Shown: one piece after another, positions 19,245-28,208 of the stretch
How the letters are laid out: the number at the start of each line of letters is the position of its first letter
Numbering within the stretch: position 1 is the first letter of the stretch
DNA from: Candidatus Anaerobiospirillum merdipullorum
GTDB taxonomy: Bacteria; Pseudomonadota; Gammaproteobacteria; Enterobacterales; Succinivibrionaceae
Assembly: GCA_018883895.1 (NCBI GenBank)
Contig: JAHLFG010000054.1
Coordinates: 1 to 55,480 of the forward strand
DNA length: 55,480 nucleotides
Direction of reading: 5' to 3'
Notes under the pieces: model-generated
What the model was told of the DNA's origin: nothing
What the model saw: only the letters and a program-made list of their open reading frames with translations
Databases searched by the model: none
Position numbers and translations under genes: made by a program

Positions 19245-22200
19245 TTATTGCACCTGCAATCTAAAGGTGAAGGTGTAATCCTGATTGTGGTTGAGATACT
19301 GCTCTAAGGTCGGAGCACCCCAACTGTCATCACCACCCACACCCATCGGACGCTTGGCAATCTTGACGACGGTCTTGACTACCGGCGGTAACTCATACTG
19401 ATGGGAGGCCAGCTCAATTTCATGCGGGGTCCAAGCCAGGACTGAGACTGCGGGCAGATCGACCCCCGCTTTGACGCATAAACCGTGCGCTTGACGATTT
19501 AAGATCTTAAAGTCCACCACATCCTGATGGTTGCCACATTCTTGCGGCTTTAAGTACGGCACATACTGCTTAGCGACCGTGCTCTTAAAGGCACACAGCG
19601 GGGTTCCACTGTCTCTATCGCAGTAGTTCTCCTCCGGGCCACGGGCTAGGGCACATAAGTGATGATATTCAGCGCGCAGCGGCAGAATGAGACCAAACTC
19701 CGGTAAATCAGGTAAGTTATCTCCGGCCTGATATCTTAAGGTCACTTCCACACAGCCGTTGGCATCAATGCGATAGCAGCTGACCACCTTAGCATCGGCA
19801 ATGCCGGCTAACTCATGGGTAAGCTCAATTACCGCCTGATTGTTTTCCATCCGTGCCTGCATGCTTAAGGTGCGGGCATCTTGACCGGCACGACGCCAGA
19901 TCCCTAAACGGGCCGGCATACGATTGCCGCGATCGTTATCGGTAGGCGCGCGCCAGAAGTTTAACTGCGCCGGCTGCAATAACATCTCGCTTTGATTGTA
20001 CTTCATGCTCACCAAGCCGCCCTTATCCTTATTGATAAGGTAGGAGAAGCCTTCACCATGGACGCCGCAATTATTGGCGGTGATGATAAGGCGCGGAGCC
20101 TTAGTTGAGCACAGCGGGGCAATGGTCGGGAGTTTGACGATAAATTGGGCGTTAGCAATGCTGTAGCCAGCCGGAGCCCAAGCGCGCTCCTTGACATCAA
20201 TCACTGCGACATTGACGGTGACGGTAGCTGCCGGGGCCACTGTGGGCAGGTTGGCAAGCCCCAAGGTAAATTCAGCACTTTCCCCTGCAGCTAAGGTAGC
20301 CGGGATGGTGACGCATTGTACCTGCTTGCCATCGACCTCTACCGTGGCCTGTAACTTAAAGGCATCTAAATTGGTAAAGAGGAAGTAATTAGTGATCTTG
20401 ACCTTAAGGGCGGCAAGATCTTCCTTATCGGCGCCGGGGATAAAGTCAAACTTGAAGTTTTGATAGCAGGCCTTTACTTCCGCAAGCTTGGGAGTGGGCT
20501 TTCTATCGGCAAAGAAAATGCCGTTGCCGGAGAAATTGTAATCGGTCTGACGGTCACCAAAGTCACCGCCATAGGCCAAATACTCGTGCCCGGTCGGATC
20601 GGTGGCAAAGAAAGCCTGATCGCAGAAGTCCCAAATAAAGCCACCTTGATAGCGTGGCAGTTCATGGGTCATGTCGGTATAGTGTTTGAGACCACCACAG
20701 GAATTACCCATGGCATGGCTGTACTCGCAGAGGATAAAAGGCTTCTCCGGATGGGCGGCGATAAAGGCCTTAACGTCAGCTACCTTGCTGTACATCTGGC
20801 TTTCCATATCGGAAGTGTCATTGTAGCGGCGATCATGGAAAATACTTTCGTAATGAACTAAGCGGCTAGGATCGGTATGGCGGAAGTACTCGGAGAGCTC
20901 AAAGACGGTCTTACCACCAAAGCTTTCATTACCGCAGGACCAAATTAAGATACAGGCGTGATTCTTATCGCGCTCTAACATCGCAGCCCCACGGGCCAGT
21001 ACCGCTTCACGCCACTGTGGCTTGTCATCGGGCAGAGTATTGGGCTTTAAGTCAAAGTTGCCATCTACTTCCCAGGAGCCGTGGGTTTCCATATTGGTCT
21101 CATCAATAACATAGAGACCTAATTTATCGCAATAGTCATAGAAGCAGGAGCTATTAGGGTAGTGTGAGGTACGTACTGCATTGATGTTATAGCGCTTGCA
21201 GGCCAGTAAATCGGCGTAGATTTCTTCAGGTTGCAGGCAACGGCCGGACTGGGCGGCAAATTCATGGCGGTTGACGCCGTTAAAGACAATGCGCTGGCCA
21301 TTTAAGGTCATGAGGCCGTCTTTCATCTCAAAGCGGCGGAAACCGACGTTTTGGCAGACGCACTCCTGCAACACTCCGGCAGCGTCATAGAACTCTAAGT
21401 TTAAGGTGTATAAATTAGGCTCCTCGGCACTCCATAACTTAAGGTCGGTATCGACCGCAAAGCTTAAAGTGGGAGTGGCTAAATCTTGCGTAGTGGTGGC
21501 AATTTCAGTGCCGGCAAAGGACAAGGTGGCTACAACTTTGCCGCTACCTAGCGTAGTTAAGGTCGCCTGTAACTTACCTTGGCTAAAGCTGTCATCTAAG
21601 GTGGTGGTGACCTTTAAGTCCTCTAAATGTACTGCAGGCTTAGTGTAGAGGTAAACGCCGCGAAAGAGGCCTGACAAACGCCAATAGTCTTGATCTTCTA
21701 AGTGTGAGCCGGAGCTGTACTTGAAGACCTGCACGGCCAGGTAATTGTCCTTATCCTGAAGATAAGGGTTTAAATCAAAATAGGACGGCGTAAAGGTGTC
21801 TTCGCTATAACCGACAAAATGACCGTTGAGCCAGACTGCTAACGCACTGTCCGCGCCTTCAAAGCAAATAAAGGCATTGTTCCAGCCCTGCGGCTTATCA
21901 AAGTTGGTGAGATAAGTGCCTACCACATTAAGCCGTTGCGGGATGGTGCCCGGCGGGCAGTCTTCATAGCCTTCCCACGGGTAAATCTTATTGGTGTATT
22001 GCGGGATGCCGTAGCCTTGGGTTTCAAAATGTCCCGGTACGGTAATGAAGTCCCAGGCGCTGCTATCAAAGCTCGGGTTAGCAAACCCCTGCGGAATGGC
22101 GCTGATGCCATGGGCAAAATTAAAACGCCATTTGCCATTTAAGCTCTGGCGCAGGGAAGTGCAACCGGCAGCCATTTCCGCGGCGTTAGCATAGGGCACA

Positions 22201-22280
22201 TGATCGCTATGCGGCGGCAGACGGTTGAGAGCGAAAACTTGCGGATCGGCAAGTAAAGCATAATCAAATTCAGCAGTCAT
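19245..22280 (-). CDS. lacZ: Beta-galactosidase, glycoside hydrolase family 2
   Basis: A 1011-residue LacZ-type enzyme (E. coli 1023) that hydrolyses lactose to glucose and galactose in the cytosol. Sugar-binding, jelly-roll, Ig-like, TIM-barrel and C-terminal beta-sandwich domains can be followed in order. The acid/base is Glu452 (WSCGNESFGG) and the nucleophile Glu519 (ILCEYSHAMGNS); VNRHEF and DETNMETHG around the active site are present. The ATG at 22280 follows AAGGAGT. It is transcribed divergently from the permease. The GNESFGG/CGGLKHY style resembles Gram-positive LacZ/LacL as much as E. coli LacZ, but transfer was not tested. Confidence 0.95.
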   Translation of the reverse strand: MTAEFDYALLADPQVFALNRLPPHSDHVPYANAAEMAAGCTSLRQSLNGKWRFNFAHGISAIPQGFANPSFDSSAWDFITVPGHFETQGYGIPQYTNKIYPWEGYEDCPPGTIPQRLNVVGTYLTNFDKPQGWNNAFICFEGADSALAVWLNGHFVGYSEDTFTPSYFDLNPYLQDKDNYLAVQVFKYSSGSHLEDQDYWRLSGLFRGVYLYTKPAVHLEDLKVTTTLDDSFSQGKLQATLTTLGSGKVVATLSFAGTEIATTTQDLATPTLSFAVDTDLKLWSAEEPNLYTLNLEFYDAAGVLQECVCQNVGFRRFEMKDGLMTLNGQRIVFNGVNRHEFAAQSGRCLQPEEIYADLLACKRYNINAVRTSHYPNSSCFYDYCDKLGLYVIDETNMETHGSWEVDGNFDLKPNTLPDDKPQWREAVLARGAAMLERDKNHACILIWSCGNESFGGKTVFELSEYFRHTDPSRLVHYESIFHDRRYNDTSDMESQMYSKVADVKAFIAAHPEKPFILCEYSHAMGNSCGGLKHYTDMTHELPRYQGGFIWDFCDQAFFATDPTGHEYLAYGGDFGDRQTDYNFSGNGIFFADRKPTPKLAEVKACYQNFKFDFIPGADKEDLAALKVKITNYFLFTNLDAFKLQATVEVDGKQVQCVTIPATLAAGESAEFTLGLANLPTVAPAATVTVNVAVIDVKERAWAPAGYSIANAQFIVKLPTIAPLCSTKAPRLIITANNCGVHGEGFSYLINKDKGGLVSMKYNQSEMLLQPAQLNFWRAPTDNDRGNRMPARLGIWRRAGQDARTLSMQARMENNQAVIELTHELAGIADAKVVSCYRIDANGCVEVTLRYQAGDNLPDLPEFGLILPLRAEYHHLCALARGPEENYCDRDSGTPLCAFKSTVAKQYVPYLKPQECGNHQDVVDFKILNRQAHGLCVKAGVDLPAVSVLAWTPHEIELASHQYELPPVVKTVVKIAKRPMGVGGDDSWGAPTLEQYLNHNQDYTFTFRLQVQ

Positions 22281-22715
22281 CGAGGACTCCTTTAGACGGT
22301 CTGCGGTTTAAGGCAGACTAAGTACATGAAAACACAAGGATAGAGAAACAGCTTAAAGCTATGCGTTAGCATGCATCTTACGCAAAGCCATTGCAACAAG
22401 ACTGTCATAAAAGCGACTTTTCAGATACTTCAAGCCATCAGGACTTAAAAATCTGCGCTTGATCAAAATTTGAACAAAAAGTGTATCTTTGTAGAGCACG
22501 ATGAAAAATATCCAAATTTAATATCAAAAATACTTAATAATCATTAAATAAATTAATACGCAAAATTGCAAAACAAGGCTGATAAATATCCAAAATCCAG
22601 GAAAAGTATCCATTCAGCAATTTAAAGGTAGCTATATTTTTCACGCTAGATTAGCAGGCACTCTCTACGGCATGTGCGGCTTAGGTCGCCATAGACTTTG
22701 TGAGGAAATAAGGTA
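22281..22715. promoter_or_regulatory. Divergent lacZ/permease control region with repeated TATCCA motif
   Basis: A 435-base AT-rich gap with no gene. A motif with core TATCCA, preceded by A-rich bases, occurs three times on the plus strand: 22509-22514, 22587-22592 and 22607-22612. The first two share AAATATCCAAA. The last two are 20 bases apart in direct orientation, close to the two-turn spacing of AraC-family half-sites, and lie about 100 bases before the permease start. These are good candidates for binding by the AraC-type regulator next door. Individual -10/-35 boxes could not be assigned confidently. The permease has GAGGAAATAAGG before its ATG. Confidence 0.5.
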
Positions 22716-24572
22716 ATGAGTTCTGAAATTGCGCTTAAGGAGAAAGTCTCCTTTGGTATCGGCGCAGTCGGTAAGGACATGGCTTACTGGATCATGGCGG
22801 GCTACCTCATGGTCTATTTCACCGACGTGGTGAAGTTGTCCCCGGCTTTCGTCGGTTTAATCTTTTTAATTGCCCGTATTTGGGACGCGTTTAACGATCC
22901 CATCATGGGATGGATTGTGGATAATACCAAGACCCGCTGGGGTAAATTCCGTCCGTGGATTTTAATTGGTACCATCCTCAACTCGGTCATCGTCTTACTG
23001 CTCTTCTTTGATCCGAGCGAGGTTATGAGTCCTACGGGTGTTATGGCCTATTGCGCCATCTTCTACATCCTGTGGGGTATGTCCTATACGGTGATGGATA
23101 TTCCGTTCTGGTCGATGATTCCGGCATTTAGCTCTGATTCTAAAGTGCGTGATTTAATGTCCGTGATCCCTCGTACCGGCGCCATGATCGGTGGTCAGTT
23201 AACCTTAATTTTAGGTCTGCCGATTATTACCTTCTTAGGTACCGGCTTAGGTGGCACTGAGGCTGACGGCTTCTTCCGTTTCACCATCCTGATCGTGTGC
23301 TTCTTCATTGCCTGCGAAATCATCTGCGTGGCCAATGTGCGTGAGCACGTGCAGACCCCGATGCGCAAGAAGATCACCATTAAAGGCATGCTGCACTTAA
23401 TGGGCCACAATGATCAGTTAATGACCATTATCGTCTTGACCATTATTCAGCAGATTGCGCAGAACCTGGTCAACGGCACCATTATTTACTACTTCCGTTA
23501 CGCCATTGCCCATGAAGAATTGTATCCGTACTTCATGACCGCCGGCGCTATCACGCAGTTTGTTTCCTTCATCGTCTTCCCGACCTTGGTACAGAAGACT
23601 TCCCGCCGCTTCGTGTATATCGGCTCGGCTGGCTTAATGGCCATTGGCTACTTAGGCATGTTCTTCTTTGGTTCTAAGGCCGATAGCAGCGTCCTAGCTG
23701 CCGGTGGCTTCTACTGCATCGCCTCCTTCGGTGTCGCCTTATCCTTAGTGTGCACCACCGTAATGTTGGCCGATACCGTAGACTACGGTGAGTACAAGTT
23801 AGGCACCCGTTCTGAGTCCATCGTCTTCTCGATGCAGACCATGACGGTGAAGTTTGGTAACGCTTTAGCCGGTTTCATGTCTTCGATGACCTTAGCGGCC
23901 GTAGGCTATGTACCGAATGTGGCGCAGAGCGAGTCGACCCTGTTGGGCTTACGTCTGGTGATGTTCGTCGCCTCCACCATCCTCATCGTCATCATGGTGG
24001 GCCTGTACATCAAGTACTATAAGTTAAATGGCGACTTCTACAAGAACATCCTCTCTGCCCTCGAGGTTACCCGTCAGCAGACGATGGCCGAGCGTGCCGG
24101 CAAGTACTTCGTGCGCTACAGCTTAGATGAAAAGCGCATCAACCTGCAGGCTCATGCAGCTAGCAAGGATGAGTGCATCAATGCGATGGTTGATACCTTC
24201 AAGGACAATCCGAATGTCACCGATTTAGAGGCAGTGCGTCAGGCCATCTTCGCCCGCGAAGTCTTAGGTCCGACCGGTATTGCCGATGGTATCGCGCTAC
24301 CGCATGCCAAGTGCGCCGGTGTTAAGCAGTGCATGTTAGCAGTCTACAAGTTAGATAAGGCACTGGATTTTGCTGCCCCGGATGGCAAGGATTGTGATGT
24401 GGTGTTCTTACTTATCTCCCCGGATGACGGTGAGAGCCACCTCAATATGATTGGTCGTTTAGGCATCATCCTCAATGAGGCTGAGACCCGCGACGCCATT
24501 CGCAAGTGCACTGACGGCTACAACTTAATTGAGCTGTTACAAAAGCGTGAAAAAGCGCTGATTCAAGACTAA
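22716..24572 (+). CDS. GPH-family sugar:cation symporter fused to a type-2 PTS EIIA domain, probable lactose permease
   Basis: A 618-residue inner-membrane protein in two parts. Residues 1 to about 455 are a 12-helix glycoside-pentoside-hexuronide symporter (MelB/LacS family), with the signature DAFNDPIMGWIVDNTKTRWG and RPW in the first cytoplasmic loop and DYGEYKLGTRSES in the central loop. Residues about 475-615 are a PTS EIIA domain of the fructose/mannitol/nitrogen type, with the phosphorylatable histidine at His530 in TGIADGIALPHAK. LacS of Streptococcus thermophilus also has a C-terminal EIIA, but of the unrelated glucose type. By analogy, phosphorylation at His530 may tune transport. 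Lactose as substrate is inferred from the divergent lacZ. No sign of frameshift at the junction. Confidence 0.88.
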   Translation: MSSEIALKEKVSFGIGAVGKDMAYWIMAGYLMVYFTDVVKLSPAFVGLIFLIARIWDAFNDPIMGWIVDNTKTRWGKFRPWILIGTILNSVIVLLLFFDPSEVMSPTGVMAYCAIFYILWGMSYTVMDIPFWSMIPAFSSDSKVRDLMSVIPRTGAMIGGQLTLILGLPIITFLGTGLGGTEADGFFRFTILIVCFFIACEIICVANVREHVQTPMRKKITIKGMLHLMGHNDQLMTIIVLTIIQQIAQNLVNGTIIYYFRYAIAHEELYPYFMTAGAITQFVSFIVFPTLVQKTSRRFVYIGSAGLMAIGYLGMFFFGSKADSSVLAAGGFYCIASFGVALSLVCTTVMLADTVDYGEYKLGTRSESIVFSMQTMTVKFGNALAGFMSSMTLAAVGYVPNVAQSESTLLGLRLVMFVASTILIVIMVGLYIKYYKLNGDFYKNILSALEVTRQQTMAERAGKYFVRYSLDEKRINLQAHAASKDECINAMVDTFKDNPNVTDLEAVRQAIFAREVLGPTGIADGIALPHAKCAGVKQCMLAVYKLDKALDFAAPDGKDCDVVFLLISPDDGESHLNMIGRLGIILNEAETRDAIRKCTDGYNLIELLQKREKALIQD

Positions 24573-24583
24573 CTATCCTCTTA

Positions 24584-24606
24584 CCCGTCTACCGCTGGTG
24601 GACGGG
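24584..24606 (+). terminator. Permease terminator
   Basis: The stem CCCGTC-T-ACC / GGT-G-GACGGG around GCT has one internal mismatch. It is followed by CTTT and then a second GGGGCTTTTT, so termination probably occurs by 24626. Confidence 0.6.
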
Positions 24607-25063
24607 CTTTAACGGGGCTTTTTCCTGCAGCCCCATCTTAGGCCAGGGTGGCGACACTATCCTGGCCTCTTCTTTTACTAAAAGCTCAGCTGTTGCGTCC
24701 GCAAAACTTCACTTCGCTATTTTATTTACTAGATTTTTAAGTGCCTTGGGCAATAGCGCGCCAGCACGAGCAAGGATGCGCGCTACCCCGGCATCTTGCA
24801 CGGCAGGAATTTTTGCCCTGTGGGTAAAGACAGACGCAAAGCATGAGGCATGGCCTGACGCGCGCGCAGATCAGGTGAAAAACACACTAAGAGGGCGTAA
24901 ATGGCAGTCCTTGGCGGCAAGATTAATGCTCTCGAGGCAAGGTAGTTTGACCGTAAAGCTGACTTGTAAAGAAGCTTCAAGGCAGGCATTGGTGGCCAGG
25001 CCTGGAGCACCGCCGAGCGCGTGCGGCGCAAAGTTTACGCTACTTTAAAGGGAGGCTGTAGAC
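24607..25063. other. Gene-poor region between the lactose genes and the autotransporter
   Basis: About 450 bases without a convincing gene. A 100-codon frame on the plus strand (24746-25048) and overlapping minus-strand frames have no recognisable protein, no good Shine-Dalgarno and Arg/Ala/Ser-rich compositions typical of shadow frames. One minus-strand frame (about 25045 to 24716) reads through with a single TGA and ends in a plausible amphipathic stretch (ALLPKALKNLVNKIAK). It could be a gene remnant, but I cannot identify it. An element-end-like sequence follows at 25082-25099. Confidence 0.4.
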
Positions 25064-25087
25064 AAAAAAAACCGCCACGTGGGGCGG
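25064..25087 (-). terminator. Autotransporter terminator
   Basis: Read on the minus strand, CCGCC/GGCGG with a 6-base loop is followed by eight T residues, 38 bases past the autotransporter stop. The 5' side continues into CTACTCCCCGCC, which resembles the right end of the IS200/IS605 element at the start of the window. Confidence 0.75.
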
Positions 25088-25124
25088 GGAGTAGTTTACA
25101 GATTAGTAGTGGATTCAGCTCACC

Positions 25125-28100
25125 TTAGAAGGCGTAATTGAGCATGACAGAAGCGCTGCCGCCCTTACGATCGCCGGCATAGCCGGTAGCACCTAAGTCA
25201 CAGGAGAAGCCTGAGCCTTGCGGAGCAATGCGCAGACCGACCTTAGCAAATCCGGTATTACCCTCAATGGAAGGGCTGCTTAATGAGATGTTCTCTAAAT
25301 CAGAGTCGGCATCACCATTCCACACGCCCATATAGCCTAAGCCGGTGTTAAACGTCATCAGATCGGTAAGCTTGAGATCAAAATCAACGCCGGCCTGCAC
25401 GCAGTGAGCAGTGATGGAATCGATATGGTAATCCATGCCGTTATCGAGGGTCACGGAATCACTGTCCAGCCAGCTGAAGGTATAGCGGGCATAAGGAGTA
25501 AGGCTCATGTCCTCGTTTAGGTTAAAGGTATAGCCGGCACCTAAATGGGCACCTAAATAAGTGGCATCGGCATCATAATCTGCACTTACGCCATTAAAGG
25601 AGCCATCAAATTCCGTCTCCGCTCTACCACCACGCAGGGAGCCGTCGAAGAAGAAGCCGCCGGCAAACTGATAACGAGCCGCTAAGCCTAAGCCATAGTA
25701 CATATGATCGCCGTCAGTGTCGTGGCCGGAAACGTGAGCCTCAGAAGTGCCGTAGCCTAAATCTAAGAACACGGCGGTAGTTAACAGATCGTCACCAAAC
25801 TTAAAGCCTTTGGCAAAGCCGACAATCCCGGTTACTGCCGTTAAATCGATGGAAGATCCGGTTTCGTACTCACTATAGCCGGCCTGCACGGCACCGAAAG
25901 CGCTATTGTTGCCACTAGCACGAGCAACAGCTGCGACCGCGGAGTTAAGACCATCGCCGGCGATAAACTCAGCGCCCTGATTTACCAAGGCGGCAGTGCC
26001 GACTGCAGCTTCAGCTAAGGATTTAGACTGCGTGGTAACGTTACGCTGACTGGTTACGCCGTCTTGCTGACTAAGCAGGGTGCCTTCACTTTCACCTTCT
26101 CCATTTTGGATCAGCAGATCTTCACCTTGCGTGGAAATGTTATTACCTAACTCTAACGCGGTTTTATCGCTGTTTTTATACTCGGTATAGATTAATCCGG
26201 TTGCACCTACGCGCACGGCATCGGCAGTAATAGTGGCATTTGCTGAAGATACGGCATTGCTAATATCTTTACCGCCGGTGATCACCTGTAGGGTACCGAC
26301 ATCTAATTTCTCCTTGCCGTTGTAGGTAAATGCTGCTTTATTTTCACCTGTTTCGGCATTGGTGGCGTCAATTCGCAAGGTGCCAACCTGAGTGTTAGAA
26401 ATGCTACTTAAAGTGGCATTGCCGGTAGTATAAATATCAGTTGTGGACTGCTTATCTTCGGCACCTATTACACTACCCACCTCACCATCGGTAAGGTTAA
26501 GTATAAATCTGATATTCGGCTGATCTTCGGTGGCAGGCTCATCAGCAGATAGTGCCAGATTGGCGAAAGTAGCTTGAGTAGTGACCTCTTCCACCTCGGT
26601 TGCAGTGTCGCCCGCGGTACTAGTACCAAATAAGTTTAGCGTCTCGACCGTGCCGGAGATATTATAAGTTTGGGTAACTCTAGCGGTACCGCTAAAGCTA
26701 CCGAGACTTTCCGCAGAAATACCATTAATCACATCAACCGTAGCATTTTCTCCTACGGTAATAGTGCCATTAATGGAACCGGCATAGTCTACCCCGTCAT
26801 CTTCAAGGTGTAAGACGTTTAAGGTGCCAACATGAGAATAGCCGTCAATAGTGACATTAATGGTGGCCTGCGAGTTGGCGGAGTTCTCGGCGGTGATGTT
26901 TGTTTCCTCACCATCTTCTTGCATGCCAATGGCTAGCACATGCACCGTGCCGATGTCGGACTCTTTAGCCACTTCTTCTGCTTGATTGATGACGAGCGTG
27001 GCGCTGGCATTGGTGAAGTATTCCGTATCTAGGACGCGGATATCAACGACATTGCCTGATTCTGCTTGCTTACTATCACCATATTGACCATAGATCTCTA
27101 AAGTACCGGCAACTGAGGTACTGTGTGCGCCTACGGCAGCGGCGGCGGATAACTGCATATCGGTATCATCAGTATTGTAGATGATTAAGCTACCGCTTTG
27201 CCCGATCACCACTTCGCCATAAACACTGGCATCAAGGCCGTATGCACCGGTAATGGGAGTTCCGGAAACCGCGCCATTGACCGTTACGCGACCGGTGGCA
27301 GAGCCCCCAAGATAGTTTAAGGCACCTAAGATCGCGTCGTGTTCATTGTCTATATTAGTATCCGTGTCAGAGCCGCTAATGGACACGTTGTTACCAACAT
27401 AGACCGTGCCGTTGACATCAATATGGTCGACAATATCAGTATTAGCGGTGGATTCGTCTTCTTCAGCTAGGGCGCCGATGATGTAAACGTCCTCAAGCTT
27501 GGTTTCGGTTCCGTCTGCGTTATCTTCTAAGTTTACCGAAGCCGCCACGGTACCGCTGAAGGTCGGAGGATTATCACCGGAACGCTCGCCTTCAATATCA
27601 TAGGTCGCACCGGCAAGTTGCATGGTCTTGATGGTTACACCTTGACCGACATTTATCGCTGCATTGGTGATGGAGACGGTGTTGTTTTTGGTACCTTCAT
27701 CCCAGACACCGGCGCCTAGTAAGTAGGTACGACCGGTTTCTTCTGGATCCACAGTATCGAGCTCATAGCCGTTAAGAGTGGTGCCAGCGGCAATATTCAT
27801 TTGCGCATTGGTAATTACGCCCGCGCCGGAAGCCTCGTCCTCACCATTTACATCGATACCGGCAGTGACCAAGCCGGATAAAGTTTTTCCTTCTTCATAA
27901 CTATATTTGCTAAGTGAAATGTCACCGGAGATATTGAAGGTCGCATTGTTATAGCCGCCGTTATAGTCTTGCCCGGCGGTGGCGTAAAGATCTGCGCTAT
28001 CGCCGGTGGCAGGTTTATATTGCTCTAGGATGCTTGATAAATTTTCCTCGCTGATATCCATGGCGGAGGCAGGGGCGGCGCTGAAGCTAAACATGGCGCT

Positions 28101-28208
28101 CAGCGCGATAGCACCGGCCAATCCTTTAAAAAAGGCGGATTTATAAATTGCCCGATAGGCAGAGAGCAACATGTTGATAGTGTTGCGGCTATTCTTAATT
28201 TGCTTCAT
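25125..28208 (-). CDS. Autotransporter (type Va secretion) outer-membrane protein
   Basis: A 1027-residue surface protein. A long signal peptide (about residues 1-49) has a basic N-region before the hydrophobic core, like the extended signal peptides of large autotransporters, and ends ASA before MDIS. Residues about 50-740 are an acidic, Thr/Val/Gly/Asn-rich passenger with short strand-turn repeats (for example GTVYVGNNVSISGS, NGTITVGENATVDV) expected of a beta-helix. The last 250-280 residues alternate hydrophobic/polar as a 12-strand porin-like barrel (FFFDGSLRGGRAETEF, VGLRIAPQGSG) and end in Phe, the BAM signal. No protease or lipase motif is visible, so an adhesin-like role is only a guess. 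Gene-poor DNA flanks it on both sides. Confidence 0.88.
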   Translation of the reverse strand: MKQIKNSRNTINMLLSAYRAIYKSAFFKGLAGAIALSAMFSFSAAPASAMDISEENLSSILEQYKPATGDSADLYATAGQDYNGGYNNATFNISGDISLSKYSYEEGKTLSGLVTAGIDVNGEDEASGAGVITNAQMNIAAGTTLNGYELDTVDPEETGRTYLLGAGVWDEGTKNNTVSITNAAINVGQGVTIKTMQLAGATYDIEGERSGDNPPTFSGTVAASVNLEDNADGTETKLEDVYIIGALAEEDESTANTDIVDHIDVNGTVYVGNNVSISGSDTDTNIDNEHDAILGALNYLGGSATGRVTVNGAVSGTPITGAYGLDASVYGEVVIGQSGSLIIYNTDDTDMQLSAAAAVGAHSTSVAGTLEIYGQYGDSKQAESGNVVDIRVLDTEYFTNASATLVINQAEEVAKESDIGTVHVLAIGMQEDGEETNITAENSANSQATINVTIDGYSHVGTLNVLHLEDDGVDYAGSINGTITVGENATVDVINGISAESLGSFSGTARVTQTYNISGTVETLNLFGTSTAGDTATEVEEVTTQATFANLALSADEPATEDQPNIRFILNLTDGEVGSVIGAEDKQSTTDIYTTGNATLSSISNTQVGTLRIDATNAETGENKAAFTYNGKEKLDVGTLQVITGGKDISNAVSSANATITADAVRVGATGLIYTEYKNSDKTALELGNNISTQGEDLLIQNGEGESEGTLLSQQDGVTSQRNVTTQSKSLAEAAVGTAALVNQGAEFIAGDGLNSAVAAVARASGNNSAFGAVQAGYSEYETGSSIDLTAVTGIVGFAKGFKFGDDLLTTAVFLDLGYGTSEAHVSGHDTDGDHMYYGLGLAARYQFAGGFFFDGSLRGGRAETEFDGSFNGVSADYDADATYLGAHLGAGYTFNLNEDMSLTPYARYTFSWLDSDSVTLDNGMDYHIDSITAHCVQAGVDFDLKLTDLMTFNTGLGYMGVWNGDADSDLENISLSSPSIEGNTGFAKVGLRIAPQGSGFSCDLGATGYAGDRKGGSASVMLNYAF

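Noticed and set aside
24746..25048. A 100-codon plus-strand frame downstream of the permease
   Set aside because: Composition rich in Arg/Ala/Ser/Cys with no family resemblance, no ribosome-binding site and an overlapping equally long frame on the other strand. Treated as gene-poor DNA.
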